A stretch of 64,000 nt of DNA from Gammaproteobacteria bacterium MFB021 (GCA_000737985.1 JNVT01000096.1:55291-119290); one strand, 5' to 3'; shown: positions 28,989 to 38,064, counted from the stretch's first letter. Made by a program: numbers and translations. The notes: generated from the letters alone by a model not told the origin.

Positions 28989-30005
28989 TTATTCCTGGCG
29001 CTGGCCGGCGTCGATGCCGCGCGCAAGACCGGCGATCTGGCGCTGTGCTCGGCGCCAGACCGCGGGCGAGCCTGGCTCGAAGCGCTGCCATATCCGCCGC
29101 AGCTGTCGATCATCGCCGAATCCGCTGCGCTCGGCGATGCACGCCAGGCTCCAGTCGGTTTCACTCATCAACTGGCGCGCCTGCCGCAGGCGCAGGCGCG
29201 CCAGGTAATCGCCCAGCGACATCCCGGTCAGGGCGGCGAAGCGTCGCCGTAGCTGGCGCTCGCCGAGGGTGGCGACACGCGCCATCTCCGCGAGCGACCA
29301 GGGCCGGGCGAGATCGGCAGCGAGCGCGTCCTGCAGTCGATGAATGCGCGTCTCGACGTGATTGCGCCCCTCCAGCCAGATACCGAGCTGCGGCTCTTGA
29401 CCGCTACGCCGCCAGTAGATCACCAGCTCCCGCGCCACCTGCTGAGCCAGGCGCTGTCCCTGGGTCCGCGCCAGCCAGTGCAGCATGGTATCGATGCCGG
29501 TGGAGATCCCAGCGCTGGTAAGATAGCGGCCATCCTCGACGAAGATGCAGTCACCGCGCACCCGGGCCAGCGGCGCCAGCCGGCGCAGCTCGTCGAGCAG
29601 GCTGTGATGCGTGGTGCAGCGGCGGCCATCGAGCAGCCCTGTCGCGGCCAGCAGCAGCGCCCCGGAGCAGACCGCCATCAGGGTGCGACAGGCGGGCGCC
29701 TGCTGTTGCAGCCAGTCGCCGGCGTGGCGCTGCAGCGCGCTGTCGATGTGCGCCCGATACTGCCCCGGCACCACCAGCAGATCGAGCGCCAGCGGCGTTT
29801 CGGGCAGCGCCTCGATGCCCATCAGCGTCAGTGGCCCCAGCCACGGCAGCGACGTCTGCGGGCCGAAGAAGCGCAGCGCCAGCGGCGCCCCCAACTGCAC
29901 GGCGCTGAGCAGCACCTGCAGCGGCCCGGCCAGGTCCAGCGGCACCTGGCCGGGCAGCATCAGCACCCCGACCCGCAGATCCGCGCGCGTTGCCGGCGTA
30001 CTCAC
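28989..30005 (-). CDS. GlxA-family transcriptional regulator (DJ-1/PfpI plus AraC HTH)
   Basis: A 338-residue regulator. The N-terminal DJ-1/PfpI-like domain (residues about 10-175) carries the nucleophile-elbow-like Cys in MAVCSGALLLAATGLL. The C-terminal AraC domain has two helix-turn-helices (SLAEMARVATLGERQLRRRF; CIAERSGFGDDRQLRRIW). GlxA-type regulators often control catabolism of quaternary amines or amides. I set the start at the GTG at 30005: it has GAGG upstream and its GTGA overlaps the stop of the isochorismatase gene, showing translational coupling. Confidence 0.85.
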   Translation of the reverse strand: MSTPATRADLRVGVLMLPGQVPLDLAGPLQVLLSAVQLGAPLALRFFGPQTSLPWLGPLTLMGIEALPETPLALDLLVVPGQYRAHIDSALQRHAGDWLQQQAPACRTLMAVCSGALLLAATGLLDGRRCTTHHSLLDELRRLAPLARVRGDCIFVEDGRYLTSAGISTGIDTMLHWLARTQGQRLAQQVARELVIYWRRSGQEPQLGIWLEGRNHVETRIHRLQDALAADLARPWSLAEMARVATLGERQLRRRFAALTGMSLGDYLARLRLRQARQLMSETDWSLACIAERSGFGDDRQLRRIWQRFEPGSPAVWRRAQRQIAGLARGIDAGQRQE

Positions 30006-30568
30006 GCGACCTCGCGTGCGCCGCGCCACTCCGCGGCCAGCGTCTCGATATCGACGATGCGCGCAAACCGCCCTTCGAGTACCAGCTCGGTCCGCGCACG
30101 AATCTCCGCGGCGCTCCAGGTACGCCCGGCGCGGGACATGGGAAAGGTCAGCGTCGCCTCGCTGACGAAATCCACCGCAAAGCCCAGGTCCGAACCAACC
30201 CGCGCCGTGGTTTCACAGCACTGTTCGGTGCGGATGCCGCTGATCGCCAGGCGCTCGATGCGGTTGAGCCGTAGCCAGCGCTCGAGCCCGGTGTCGCTGA
30301 AGGCGTTGTGGGCGGTCTTGTGGAAGGTGACGTCGGCGTCATCGCCGAAGCCATCCAGCGGACGAATCAGGCCACTCAAGGGGTCGAAGGGTGTCGCGCT
30401 GCCCGGCGCCTGGTGAAAGATACGCACCAGCGGCACGCCGGTTTCGCGGGCGAGGTCGAGCAGGCGGCGCTGGTGCGGCCGCCAGCGCTCGGCGAGCGCC
30501 TCGTCCCAGTAGTCTCGAGCCGGGAAAGACGCCTGGACATCGATCAGCAGCAGGGCGGTGGCGGGCAT
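30002..30568 (-). CDS. Isochorismatase-family cysteine hydrolase
   Basis: A 188-residue hydrolase with the full catalytic triad of the family: Asp10 (LLLIDVQ), Lys84 (TFHKTAHNAF) and the nucleophile Cys117 (GIRTEQCCETTAR). Members hydrolyse amides such as nicotinamide, N-carbamoylsarcosine or related C-N bonds; the substrate is open. It is the first gene of a two-gene unit with the GlxA-type regulator, so the regulator probably senses a compound related to this enzyme's substrate. Confidence 0.87.
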   Translation of the reverse strand: MPATALLLIDVQASFPARDYWDEALAERWRPHQRRLLDLARETGVPLVRIFHQAPGSATPFDPLSGLIRPLDGFGDDADVTFHKTAHNAFSDTGLERWLRLNRIERLAISGIRTEQCCETTARVGSDLGFAVDFVSEATLTFPMSRAGRTWSAAEIRARTELVLEGRFARIVDIETLAAEWRGAREVA

Positions 30569-30858
30569 GACGAACTCCTCGAACGGTAGTGGCCAAAACG
30601 GCCAGAGCGTTCAGGATAGGGGCTCGCCCACGCCGGCCACCAGGGCGTGGGCGCCCGGATAGCGGACATTTTCGGACTTCTTTGCCGCAGGCGCCACGGG
30701 GTCCGACACGCGCCGCCAGATCAGCGCCGCTGACACGCGAGTTGTGCCCTGCCCGCCCGGCTTCTACGTTGTGTAGCGTGGGCGGCGTCATCACACCGCC
30801 CGACGAGACGGCACAAGCCACACACGGAAGTCAGGCCTCAGTAAAGGGAGAGAGCGCC

Positions 30859-31134
30859 ATGGAGATCACACTGCACAACGATGGTATGGATCGCGACGAA
30901 TTCCATCAGCTCGCCGCCGGCGAAACCGGCGAGACGCTGCGCCACGCCGCCAAGAACCAGCTGGGCAGCGACAACCTCTCGGAGAACCAGGTCAAGGCGA
31001 TCAAGGACGAAGGCGGTGAAGCCTACGAGCAACTGATCCGGCGCATGACCGAGCACGCCCTGGCGGTGGTCAAGCTGCCGCTGGATACCCCGATCCGGCT
31101 GTCGCTGGACTTCGCCGGCGGCGTCAAGGGTTGA
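30859..31134 (+). CDS. Small hypothetical protein, 91 aa
   Basis: I do not recognise this family. The ATG at 30859 is preceded by a good AAAGGGAG and the composition is protein-like: hydrophilic N-terminal half rich in Asp, Glu and His (MDRDEFHQLAAGETGETLRH), and a more hydrophobic end (MTEHALAVVKLPLDTPIRLSLDF). No signal peptide, Cys or membrane segment. Probably cytosolic and monocistronic. The 290 nt between it and the divergent isochorismatase gene show nothing else. Confidence 0.7.
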   Translation: MEITLHNDGMDRDEFHQLAAGETGETLRHAAKNQLGSDNLSENQVKAIKDEGGEAYEQLIRRMTEHALAVVKLPLDTPIRLSLDFAGGVKG

Positions 31135-31203
31135 GGCAGCGCCCGCCCGCGTGGGGCTAGGCGCGGGCGGGGGCGCCTGGCTAGAATCACAGCCCCGGTC
31201 TCC

Positions 31204-31253
31204 GAGGGCGTTTACCAATTCGGCGAGCGCAGACATTTTGTAGACACCCCCTC
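31204..31253. repeat. Internally deleted copy of the inverted-repeat element (family 2)
   Basis: About 50 bp consisting of the left end (GAGGGCGTTTACCAATTCGG) joined directly to the right end (ACATTTTGTAGACACCCCCTC) of the full element at 63362-63504, with the central ~90 bp missing. It lies 70 nt after the preceding stop and 25 nt before the YkvA gene start. Confidence 0.75.
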
Positions 31254-31278
31254 AGCGTCCGCGACGAGGAAACCCGCC

Positions 31279-31737
31279 ATGCCCCGCCTGCCCCGCTTCA
31301 GCCGTACGCCGCCGGCAGCCGCACCCGCCACGCCGGAGCCCCACGACACGCCAGCGCCCGTGACTGACCCAGAGGCGGTGGTCATCGAGCATGCCGAGGT
31401 CTACAGCGATGCGCGCTTCTGGCGCAAGCTGGCACGCTTCGGCAGCCGCGCGGGGCGCGGCGTGGCACTCAAGTCGCTGCAGCTCTACTTCGTGCTCAAG
31501 CGCCCCGACGTGCCGATCTGGGCCAAGTCGACCATCATCGGCGCGCTGGGCTACTTCATCTCGCCGCTGGACGCGATCCCCGATGTCATCGCCGGCGTCG
31601 GCTTCACCGACGACGCCAGCGTGCTGGCGGCGGCGCTGGTCGCGGTCTCGATCTATATCGACGAAGAGGTCGAGCGCCAGGCGGCAGCAGTGCTGGCGCG
31701 CTGGTGGCCCGCGTCGTCCGAGTCACCGCCGGGCTGA
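31279..31737 (+). CDS. YkvA family protein (DUF1232)
   Basis: A 152-residue protein with the DUF1232 core in its C-terminal half: STIIGALGYFISPLDAIPDVIAG, then DDASVLAAALVAVSIYIDEEV. The core forms a hydrophobic membrane-associated helical hairpin. The N-terminal 45 residues are Pro/Ala-rich and low in complexity. The function of this widespread family is unknown. The gene starts 26 nt after the small repeat at 31204. Confidence 0.85.
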   Translation: MPRLPRFSRTPPAAAPATPEPHDTPAPVTDPEAVVIEHAEVYSDARFWRKLARFGSRAGRGVALKSLQLYFVLKRPDVPIWAKSTIIGALGYFISPLDAIPDVIAGVGFTDDASVLAAALVAVSIYIDEEVERQAAAVLARWWPASSESPPG

Positions 31738-31869
31738 GGGTTTGGACATGGACTCTAAATCGAAAGTCTACATCGACCGGCAAAACCGCTAGATTGGAGC
31801 CGGGCATCGCGATCGCGCGCTGCCGCCCCCTTCAGGTCAGCACCAACAACAATGCCGTCGGAGACAACG

Positions 31870-33225
31870 ATGACCCAGGACAGTGCCGCCCCCGCGCCCA
31901 GCTCCTCCACCGCCTCCCATCCGCAGACACGCGGCGCCGAGCGCCTGCGCGATGTCGACTACCTGCCACCGCTGCGCAAGGCGATCCCGCTGGGTATCCA
32001 GCACGTACTCGCCATGTTCGTCGCCAACGCCACCGTGCCGCTGGTGATCGCGGGCGCCGCCGGCCTCTCGGGGGCGAACACGGTGTTCCTGGTGCAGATG
32101 GCGATGTTCGTCGCCGGGGTCGCCACCCTGGTGCAGACGCTGGGTCTGGGGCCGGTGGGCGCGCGCCTGCCGATCGTCATGGGCACCAGCTTCGGCTTCG
32201 TGCCGGTGATGATCCCCATCGCCACCACCCAGGGACTGCCCGCGGTGTTCGGCGGTGCGCTGGTGGGCGGGCTGGCGATGGCCACGGTGGGGCTGTTCTA
32301 TCGCCGTCTGAGCGTGTTCTTTCCGCCGGTGGTGTCGGGCACCTTCGTGCTGCTGATCGGCCTGCTGCTGCTGCCGGTGGGTTTCTCCTACGTCGGCGGA
32401 GGCTTCGGCGCGGCGGACTTCGGTGCCCCCCACCATCTGCTGCTGGCAGCGCTGGTGTTCGTGGTCACCGTCGCTTTCCATCAGTTCGGGCGCGGCTTTC
32501 TGTCCGAAGCGGCGGTGCTGATCGGCATCCTGGTCGGCTGCGTGGCGGCGGCGCCGCTGGGCCTGCTCGACTTCTCGGGGGTGGGCGAGGCGGCCTGGTT
32601 CCAGCTACCGATCCCGCTGCAGATGGGGATCACCTTCGACCCCACGGCGATGCTGGCGATCGCGCTGATGGCGGTGGTGACCTGCGCCGAGTCGATCGGC
32701 GACATCTCGGGGACCGCGATTGGCGGTGCCGAGCGCGAGGCCACCCCGCGTGAACTCTCCGGCGGGGTGATGGCGGACGGTCTGGCCAGCACCTTCGCCT
32801 CGCTGTTCGGCGGCTTCCCGCAGATCAGCTTCAGCCAGAACGTGGGGCTGGTGGCCTTTACCGGCGTCGCCAGCCGCTTCGTGGTGGCGATCGGCGGGGC
32901 CTTTCTGATCGTTGCCGGGCTGGTGCCCAAGCTCGGCGCCACGGTCTCGGCGATCCCCGCCGCGGTGCTCGGCGGCGCGGTGGTGATCATGTTCGGCATG
33001 ATCGCCAGCGCCGGGGTCAAGATGCTCTCCCACGCCACCTTCGACAAGCGCAACATGCTGATCGTCGGGGTCTCGCTGGCGGTGGCGATCGGGCTGCCGG
33101 CGCAGAAAGGGTTGTATGCCGCGGCGCCGGAGCAGATCGGCGTGCTGATCGACTCCGGCCTGATCCCCGGGGCGATCGTCTCGATCGTGCTCAATCTGGT
33201 GCTGCCGGGACGATCATCGTCCTGA
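31870..33225 (+). CDS. NCS2 family purine permease (xanthine/urate type)
   Basis: A 451-residue transporter of the nucleobase-cation symporter 2 family, 14 membrane spans. LGIQHVLAMFVANATVPLVIAG is the first-helix motif with the QH pair. The signature VVTCAESIGDISGTA and FPQISFSQNVGLVAFTGVASRFV mark the substrate and motif regions; QNVGLVxxTGVxSR is characteristic of xanthine/urate carriers rather than uracil (UraA). The ATG at 31870 has GGAG 7 nt upstream; 31852 is an alternative. It probably imports xanthine or urate with protons. Confidence 0.87.
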   Translation: MTQDSAAPAPSSSTASHPQTRGAERLRDVDYLPPLRKAIPLGIQHVLAMFVANATVPLVIAGAAGLSGANTVFLVQMAMFVAGVATLVQTLGLGPVGARLPIVMGTSFGFVPVMIPIATTQGLPAVFGGALVGGLAMATVGLFYRRLSVFFPPVVSGTFVLLIGLLLLPVGFSYVGGGFGAADFGAPHHLLLAALVFVVTVAFHQFGRGFLSEAAVLIGILVGCVAAAPLGLLDFSGVGEAAWFQLPIPLQMGITFDPTAMLAIALMAVVTCAESIGDISGTAIGGAEREATPRELSGGVMADGLASTFASLFGGFPQISFSQNVGLVAFTGVASRFVVAIGGAFLIVAGLVPKLGATVSAIPAAVLGGAVVIMFGMIASAGVKMLSHATFDKRNMLIVGVSLAVAIGLPAQKGLYAAAPEQIGVLIDSGLIPGAIVSIVLNLVLPGRSSS

Positions 33226-33262
33226 GGCAGCCTGTCAGGTACAGGCTCACCAGCGCTGACTG

Positions 33263-34132
33263 TCAGGAGAGCGCCGCCACGCTGGCCCGATGACGCCGCA
33301 CCGCCATCGCCACCAGCGCGCCCCAGCCCAGCACCAGCAGGGCCAGCGTCAGGGTGGCGGGTTCGCCGTGTACGCCCAGCGCGCCGAGCAGCGTGCGTGC
33401 GTTGACCACCACGATGGCGCCGCCGACGATCACCGCCAGCAGCCGCGCCGGCAGCAGGCGCACGATCCACGCCGCCAGCGGCGCCGCCGCGAGGCCGCTC
33501 AGCGCGAACACCGCCACCCACTGCCAGTTGATGTCGTCGAGCCCCAGCGCCAGCACGAAGCCGAGCGTGCCGGCCACGGTGACGAAGAACTCGCTGGTAT
33601 CCACCGAGCCCACTACCTTGCGCGCCTCGATGCCGCGGTGGGCCAGCAGCACCGGGGTGGAGATCGGCCCCCAGCCGCCGCCACCAACGCTGTCGAAGAA
33701 GCCGGCGACCAGCGACAGCGGGATCAGCTTGGCGCGCGAGACACTCCGGCGCGGCTGCCGCGACGCCAGGTCGAACAGATAGCGGGCGATGATATAGAGG
33801 CCCAGCAGCAGCAGCCCGAGCGAGATCACCGGCTTGATCGCATCGCCGGGCACGTTGCTGAGAAAGCAAGCGCCGACGAAGGCACCGACGCCGCCCGGCA
33901 GCATCATGGTCTTGACCAGGCGGCGGTCGACGTTGCCGAAACGCCAGTGGGCGGTCCCCGACGCCGCCGTGGTCGCCACCTCGGCCATGTGGATCGAGGC
34001 CGAGGCGATCGCCGGGGTGACCCCGAGCGCCAGCAGCATCGATGAAGAAGTCAGCCCGTACCCCATGCCGATCGCCCCATCCACCAGTTGGGCGATGAAA
34101 CCGGCGATACCGAAGATGATCAAACGCTGCAT
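33263..34132 (-). CDS. TauE/SafE family permease (sulfite/organosulfonate exporter-like)
   Basis: A 289-residue DUF81-type membrane protein with eight or so spans. The two internal repeats both begin in the typical style: GFIAQLVDGAIGMGYGLTSSS and VAGFFDSVGGGGWGPISTPV. Family members move sulfite, sulfoacetate or related anions outward; specificity cannot be read here. The ATG at 34132 is preceded by GGGAGAG; the longer frame upstream has no support. It is convergent with the purine permease (37 nt apart). Confidence 0.85.
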   Translation of the reverse strand: MQRLIIFGIAGFIAQLVDGAIGMGYGLTSSSMLLALGVTPAIASASIHMAEVATTAASGTAHWRFGNVDRRLVKTMMLPGGVGAFVGACFLSNVPGDAIKPVISLGLLLLGLYIIARYLFDLASRQPRRSVSRAKLIPLSLVAGFFDSVGGGGWGPISTPVLLAHRGIEARKVVGSVDTSEFFVTVAGTLGFVLALGLDDINWQWVAVFALSGLAAAPLAAWIVRLLPARLLAVIVGGAIVVVNARTLLGALGVHGEPATLTLALLVLGWGALVAMAVRRHRASVAALS

Positions 34133-34331
34133 GCCGCTCTCCCGAAAAGTCGCTGCGTGCAAGCCATGGCGGAGCCGCTCCGGCCACACGCTTATACTTG
34201 AAATGGCATAAGAAACGCGATCAATATAACGGAGGTCTCGTGCAGCGCGACAATCTCGATTTTCGATATGTATATCGAGCCTGCCTCTATGACGGCGAGA
34301 CCACTTCCCACTCACCCGACGAGACGGCGCC

Positions 34332-34922
34332 ATGTCCTTCGATACCACCGCGCACAACCGCCAGATGACCCACTTCGACGGCCACGACTCGGTTTGGCTG
34401 TTCGGCTATGGCTCGCTGATCTGGAAGGCAGACTTCGACTATCTGGAGCGCCGCCCGGCCGCGATTCGCGGCTGGGCCCGGCGCTTCTGGCAGGGTTCCC
34501 ACGACCACCGCGGGACACCCGAGGCCCCCGGACGCGTATTGACCCTGACCGAGCAGGCGGACGCGGTCTGCCACGGCATGGCCTACCGCATTGCACCGCG
34601 GGTGTTCGAGCCGCTGGATATCCGCGAGAAGAACGGCTATCTGCGCGTGGTCACGCGCATGGACTTCATGGACAGCGCCACGCCGGCCACGGCGGAGGGT
34701 GTGGTCTATCTCGCCGGGGCCGACAATGCCGCCTATCTGGGCCCGGCCTCTGAGGCGGAGATCGCGCGCCAGATCGCTGACTCACACGGCCCCAGCGGGC
34801 CCAACCGCGACTATCTGCTCAATCTCGCCCAGGCCCTGCGCGAGCTGGGGTGGGACGACGCCCACGTATTCGCCCTGGAGCGCGAGCTGAATGCCTTGGA
34901 AATGGCTCACGCCAGAGACTGA
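34332..34922 (+). CDS. Gamma-glutamylcyclotransferase, ChaC family
   Basis: A 196-residue enzyme with the substrate-binding loop WLFGYGSLIWKADF and catalytic Glu in DIREKNGY, as in ChaC proteins, which cleave glutathione to 5-oxoproline and Cys-Gly in the cytosol. HDHRGTPEAPGRVLTL is a further family match. Another glutathione-linked enzyme, Ggt, is encoded 25 kb away. Monocistronic by context, with no strong terminator visible. Confidence 0.88.
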   Translation: MSFDTTAHNRQMTHFDGHDSVWLFGYGSLIWKADFDYLERRPAAIRGWARRFWQGSHDHRGTPEAPGRVLTLTEQADAVCHGMAYRIAPRVFEPLDIREKNGYLRVVTRMDFMDSATPATAEGVVYLAGADNAAYLGPASEAEIARQIADSHGPSGPNRDYLLNLAQALRELGWDDAHVFALERELNALEMAHARD

Positions 34923-35047
34923 GCGCGCGGGACGGGACGAAAGATGGATGAGCATCTTATCTGCTGCAAGCCAGGACAGCAGACAGCACCTACGCCGCAC
35001 CCCAGGGGCGGCAACGGGGCAAGCACAGTGACGGTCCGCCGGGGTAG

Positions 35048-35371
35048 TCAGATATCGGCGAGCTGAGCCAACGCCTCCTGCAGGCTCTCGGCAGAAGCCG
35101 GCCGCACCCGCCGCGCGATCTCTTCACCGTCGTGCAGAAAGATCAGGGTGGGCCACAGCTTGACCCCGAAGGCGCGCCCCAGCGGGCGGCCCTTGCCGTC
35201 CTCGACCTTGAAATAGGGCGCCTCGAAGCCGGCGAAGGCTTCGGCGATCAGTGGCTGCGCCGCCTGGCACCAGGGGCACCAGGAGACGCCGAACTCGATC
35301 ACCGCCGGGCCGCGCATCTCGCGCAGCGCGGTGAGCTCGGGGGCCTGGGGCGTGTAGTCGATGGGCAGCAT
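35048..35371 (-). CDS. Thioredoxin-like protein
   Basis: A 107-residue single-domain thioredoxin with active site WCPWC (Cys32, Cys35) and the cis-Pro loop KLWPTLIFLHDG. No signal peptide, so cytosolic. The WCPW active site differs from the canonical WCGPC. It is 4 nt downstream of the gamma-carbonic-anhydrase-like gene and therefore co-transcribed. The start at 35371 was chosen because it follows that gene's stop; the longer frame overlaps it. Confidence 0.87.
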   Translation of the reverse strand: MLPIDYTPQAPELTALREMRGPAVIEFGVSWCPWCQAAQPLIAEAFAGFEAPYFKVEDGKGRPLGRAFGVKLWPTLIFLHDGEEIARRVRPASAESLQEALAQLADI

Positions 35372-35375
35372 GGCC

Positions 35376-35912
35376 TCAGCCCTCGTCGAGCGGCTGGAGG
35401 TCGTCGGCGAACGCCTGCCAGCGCTTGACGTAGTGCTCGGCGGACGCTTCCAGCGCAGCGCGGGCATCGGCGTCCAGGGTGCGTATGGCCTTGGCCGGCG
35501 AGCCGACGATCAGCGAGCCATCGGGGAACTGCTTGCCCTCGGTGACCAGGGCCCCCGCACCGACCAGGCAGTGCTTGCCGATTCTGGCGCCGTTGAGCAC
35601 CGTGGCGCCCATGCCGATCAGGGTATGGTCGCCCAGCTCGCAGCCATGGAGGATGGCGTGGTGACCCACCGTGCAGCCGGCGCCGACGCGCAGCACGAAC
35701 CCCGGGTCGGTGTGCAGCATGCAGCCTTCCTGGATATTGCTGCCGGCCCCGACGACGATGCGCTCGTTGTCACCGCGGAGCACCGCGTTGAACCAGATGC
35801 CCACATCGTCACCCAGCTCGACGCGTCCGATCACATGCGCCCCGGGGGCGATCCAGTAGCGCCCGCTGGCGGGGAGCTGGGGGCGATGGTCGCGATAGGC
35901 GTATAGCGGCAT
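35376..35912 (-). CDS. Gamma carbonic anhydrase family protein (YrdA/PaaY-like)
   Basis: A 178-residue left-handed beta-helix protein with hexapeptide repeats throughout (IGRVELGDDVGIWFNAVLRGD onwards). The three zinc ligands of gamma carbonic anhydrases can be placed at His67, His84 or 85, and His89 (MLHTDPG; TVGHHAILHG). YrdA-like members are usually weak or inactive as carbonic anhydrases, while PaaY is a thioesterase, so function is open. First gene of a two-gene unit with the thioredoxin. Confidence 0.88.
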   Translation of the reverse strand: MPLYAYRDHRPQLPASGRYWIAPGAHVIGRVELGDDVGIWFNAVLRGDNERIVVGAGSNIQEGCMLHTDPGFVLRVGAGCTVGHHAILHGCELGDHTLIGMGATVLNGARIGKHCLVGAGALVTEGKQFPDGSLIVGSPAKAIRTLDADARAALEASAEHYVKRWQAFADDLQPLDEG

Positions 35913-36047
35913 GGCGGACTCCAGAGACGACGCGGAAACGCTGATGGTCTCTCGTCGCTACTGCCTGCGCCAGGCGACTTTAGCCGCCTAGGTCACTAGC
36001 CGCCCAGGTCGCTCATTCCAGCGCCGGGGCAGGCGCAGCGTGCGCGA

Positions 36048-36218
36048 TCAGGCGAGGTCGTCCTGCCCCCGGTCATCGCTGACCGAGGCGCTCAAGTTGC
36101 TAGCGCCATAAAGATTGTGCTGCGGGCTGGTCTCGCTCTCGGCACTCATCGAGAACGGCAGCAGCGCCGAGACGATAACGGCGGCCAGCATCGAAAAGAG
36201 ACGATTGAATACGTTCAT
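36048..36218 (-). CDS. Small exported protein, 56 aa
   Basis: A short gene with AAGGAG 6-7 nt before its ATG. The product starts MNVFNRLFSMLAAVIVSALL and continues PFSMSAESETSPQHNLYGAS: a clear signal peptide with predicted cleavage after SMSA, leaving a 32-residue acidic mature peptide ending GQDDLA. I do not recognise the family. It is preceded by a 10-bp hairpin (36254-36276) and a SlyA-like palindrome (36282-36293), so it probably has its own regulated promoter. It is easily missed because of its size. Confidence 0.7.
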   Translation of the reverse strand: MNVFNRLFSMLAAVIVSALLPFSMSAESETSPQHNLYGASNLSASVSDDRGQDDLA

Positions 36219-36253
36219 GACCACTCCTTGACTCTTGTCACTGGCGGTAAGGT

Positions 36254-36276
36254 GGCTGCGGCGTTTCGCCGCAGCC
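36254..36276 (-). promoter_or_regulatory. Hairpin in the leader of the small exported protein gene
   Basis: A perfect 10-bp stem GGCTGCGGCG/CGCCGCAGCC with a TTT loop, about 35-58 nt upstream of the 36218 start codon. It could stabilise or attenuate the transcript; no T run follows. Confidence 0.5.
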
Positions 36277-36281
36277 TCTAG

Positions 36282-36293
36282 TTAGCATGCTAA
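36282..36293. promoter_or_regulatory. SlyA/MarR-type palindrome
   Basis: A perfect 12-bp palindrome TTAGCATGCTAA, one base off the SlyA consensus TTAGCAAGCTAA. It sits in the divergent space between the small exported protein gene (36218) and mqo (36466). Confidence 0.55.
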
Positions 36294-36465
36294 ACAATAC
36301 GTCAGACGTCAAGTCCATCGCGGCCGGCCCCACCGGCTAATGCCGCGGATAGCGATGATTTCTCGGCTTTGTCGACATCTATCATGGCACTGAGGGGACT
36401 AGCTCATTAAACTAGTGACGCATTCGCGTTCGCGCCTGTCCGTATCCATCAGACAGAGAACCTTC

Positions 36466-38064
36466 ATGAAATTGCGTCACGGCATCACGCTCTGTTCCCT
36501 GCCGACCACCCAGGCAGGAGCGGCATCCGGCGATACCCCCAACGTCGACGTGGTTCTCATCGGGGGAGGCACCATGAGTGCTACCCTGGGAACCTTGCTG
36601 CAGTCGCTGCAACCCGACTGGTCGATCCAGCTGTTCGAGCGGCTGGATCGCGCCGCCGAAGAGAGTTCCAACGTCTGGAACAACGCCGGCACCGGTCACT
36701 CGGCCTTCGCCGAGATGAACTACACCTCGCCCCAGCCCGACGGCAGTGTCGACATTCAGCGCGCCATCGGCATCACCGAGCAGTTCGAGGTCTCGCGTCA
36801 GTACTGGGCCAGCCAGGTGCGCGACGGCGTACTCTCCGAGCCGCGCTCGTTCATCAATACCGTGCCGCACCTGAGCTTCGTGTGGGGTCAGGATCGCGTC
36901 TCCTTCCTGAATGCGCGCTTCGAGGCGATGCACCGCAACCCGCTCTACGCCGGCATGGAATACGCCGAGGACCCGGCCAAGATCGCCGAGTGGATCCCGC
37001 TGGTGATGAGCGGGCGCGAAGGCGATGACCCGGTGGCAGCCACGCGCATGCCGATCGGCACCGAGGTCAACTATGGCGAGCTCACCCGCCAGATGATGGA
37101 CTCGCTGGCCAAGCGCGACAATTTCGAGCTGTCGCTCAACACCCAGGTGCGCGATCTCAAGCGCAACGCCGACGGCAGTTGGAAGGTCACGGTCGCCAAT
37201 ACCAGCGACGGCGGCAACGAGCGCAGCGTCAACGCGCGCTTCGTATTCATCGGCGCCGGCGGCGCGGCGCTGCCGCTGCTGCAGAAATCGGGTATCCCCG
37301 AGGCCAAGCAGTACGGCGGCTTCCCGGTGGGCGGGCAGTTCCTCTACACCACCAACCAGGAAGTGGTCGCCAAGCACGACGCCAAGGTCTACGGCCTGGC
37401 GCCGGCCGGCTCGCCGCCGATGTCGGTGCCGCACATCGACAAGCGTATTCTCGACGGCACCCCGGCGATCATGTTCGGCCCCTTCGCCACCTTCTCGAGC
37501 AAATTCCTCAAGAATGGCTCGTGGACCGACCTGATGCGCTCGATCACTCCCAGCAACCTGTGGCCGATGACCAAGGTCGGGCTGGATAACCTGGATCTGG
37601 TGCGTTACCTGATCAGCCAGCTGCGCATGTCCGAAGAGGACCAGTTCGAGGAGCTCAAGGGCTACTATCCCGAGGCCAAGCGCGCGGACTGGAAGCTGTG
37701 GACCGCCGGTCAGCGGGTGCAGACGATCAAGGACGTCGAGGGCAAGGGCGGCACGCTGCAGTTCGGTACCGAGCTGGTGAGCGGCGCCGAAGGCACCATC
37801 GCCGCCCTGCTGGGTGCCTCCCCGGGGGCGTCGACGGCGCCGTCGATCATGCTGCGCCTGATCGAGGAGGTGTTCCCCGAGCAGGTCAAGAGCGAGGCGT
37901 GGCAGGCCAAGCTGCGCGAGCTGGTGCCCTCCTACGGGCAGGCGCTGGCGTCCAACCCGACGCTGCTGAGCGAGGTCCGTGCGATGTCGCGGGAGCTGCT
38001 CGAACTCGACGAGCCCGATCTGGGGCAGGCGGCCATCGACGCCCCCTCGCCGCGTCAGCACTGA
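36466..38064 (+). CDS. mqo: Malate:quinone oxidoreductase
   Basis: A 532-residue FAD-dependent membrane-peripheral enzyme oxidising malate to oxaloacetate with reduction of quinone, a TCA-cycle step. The dinucleotide-binding start VDVVLIGGGTMSATLG, SSNVWNNAGTGHSAFAEMNYT and LPLLQKSGIPEAKQYGGFPVGGQFL are all hallmarks of Mqo. The length matches the family. The first 25 residues (MKLRHGITLCSLPTTQAGAA) precede the Rossmann strand and look weakly leader-like. I chose the ATG at 36466; 36415 is an in-frame alternative. The Shine-Dalgarno is weak. Confidence 0.94.
   Translation: MKLRHGITLCSLPTTQAGAASGDTPNVDVVLIGGGTMSATLGTLLQSLQPDWSIQLFERLDRAAEESSNVWNNAGTGHSAFAEMNYTSPQPDGSVDIQRAIGITEQFEVSRQYWASQVRDGVLSEPRSFINTVPHLSFVWGQDRVSFLNARFEAMHRNPLYAGMEYAEDPAKIAEWIPLVMSGREGDDPVAATRMPIGTEVNYGELTRQMMDSLAKRDNFELSLNTQVRDLKRNADGSWKVTVANTSDGGNERSVNARFVFIGAGGAALPLLQKSGIPEAKQYGGFPVGGQFLYTTNQEVVAKHDAKVYGLAPAGSPPMSVPHIDKRILDGTPAIMFGPFATFSSKFLKNGSWTDLMRSITPSNLWPMTKVGLDNLDLVRYLISQLRMSEEDQFEELKGYYPEAKRADWKLWTAGQRVQTIKDVEGKGGTLQFGTELVSGAEGTIAALLGASPGASTAPSIMLRLIEEVFPEQVKSEAWQAKLRELVPSYGQALASNPTLLSEVRAMSRELLELDEPDLGQAAIDAPSPRQH

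Noticed and set aside
34957..34974. AAGATG/CATCTT inverted repeat after the ChaC gene as a terminator
   Set aside because: Only about 6 bp of stem with an AT-rich arm and no T run; too weak to call.
36412..38061. 549-codon minus-strand frame exactly opposite mqo
   Set aside because: Antisense shadow caused by codon bias; the plus-strand product matches malate:quinone oxidoreductase throughout.
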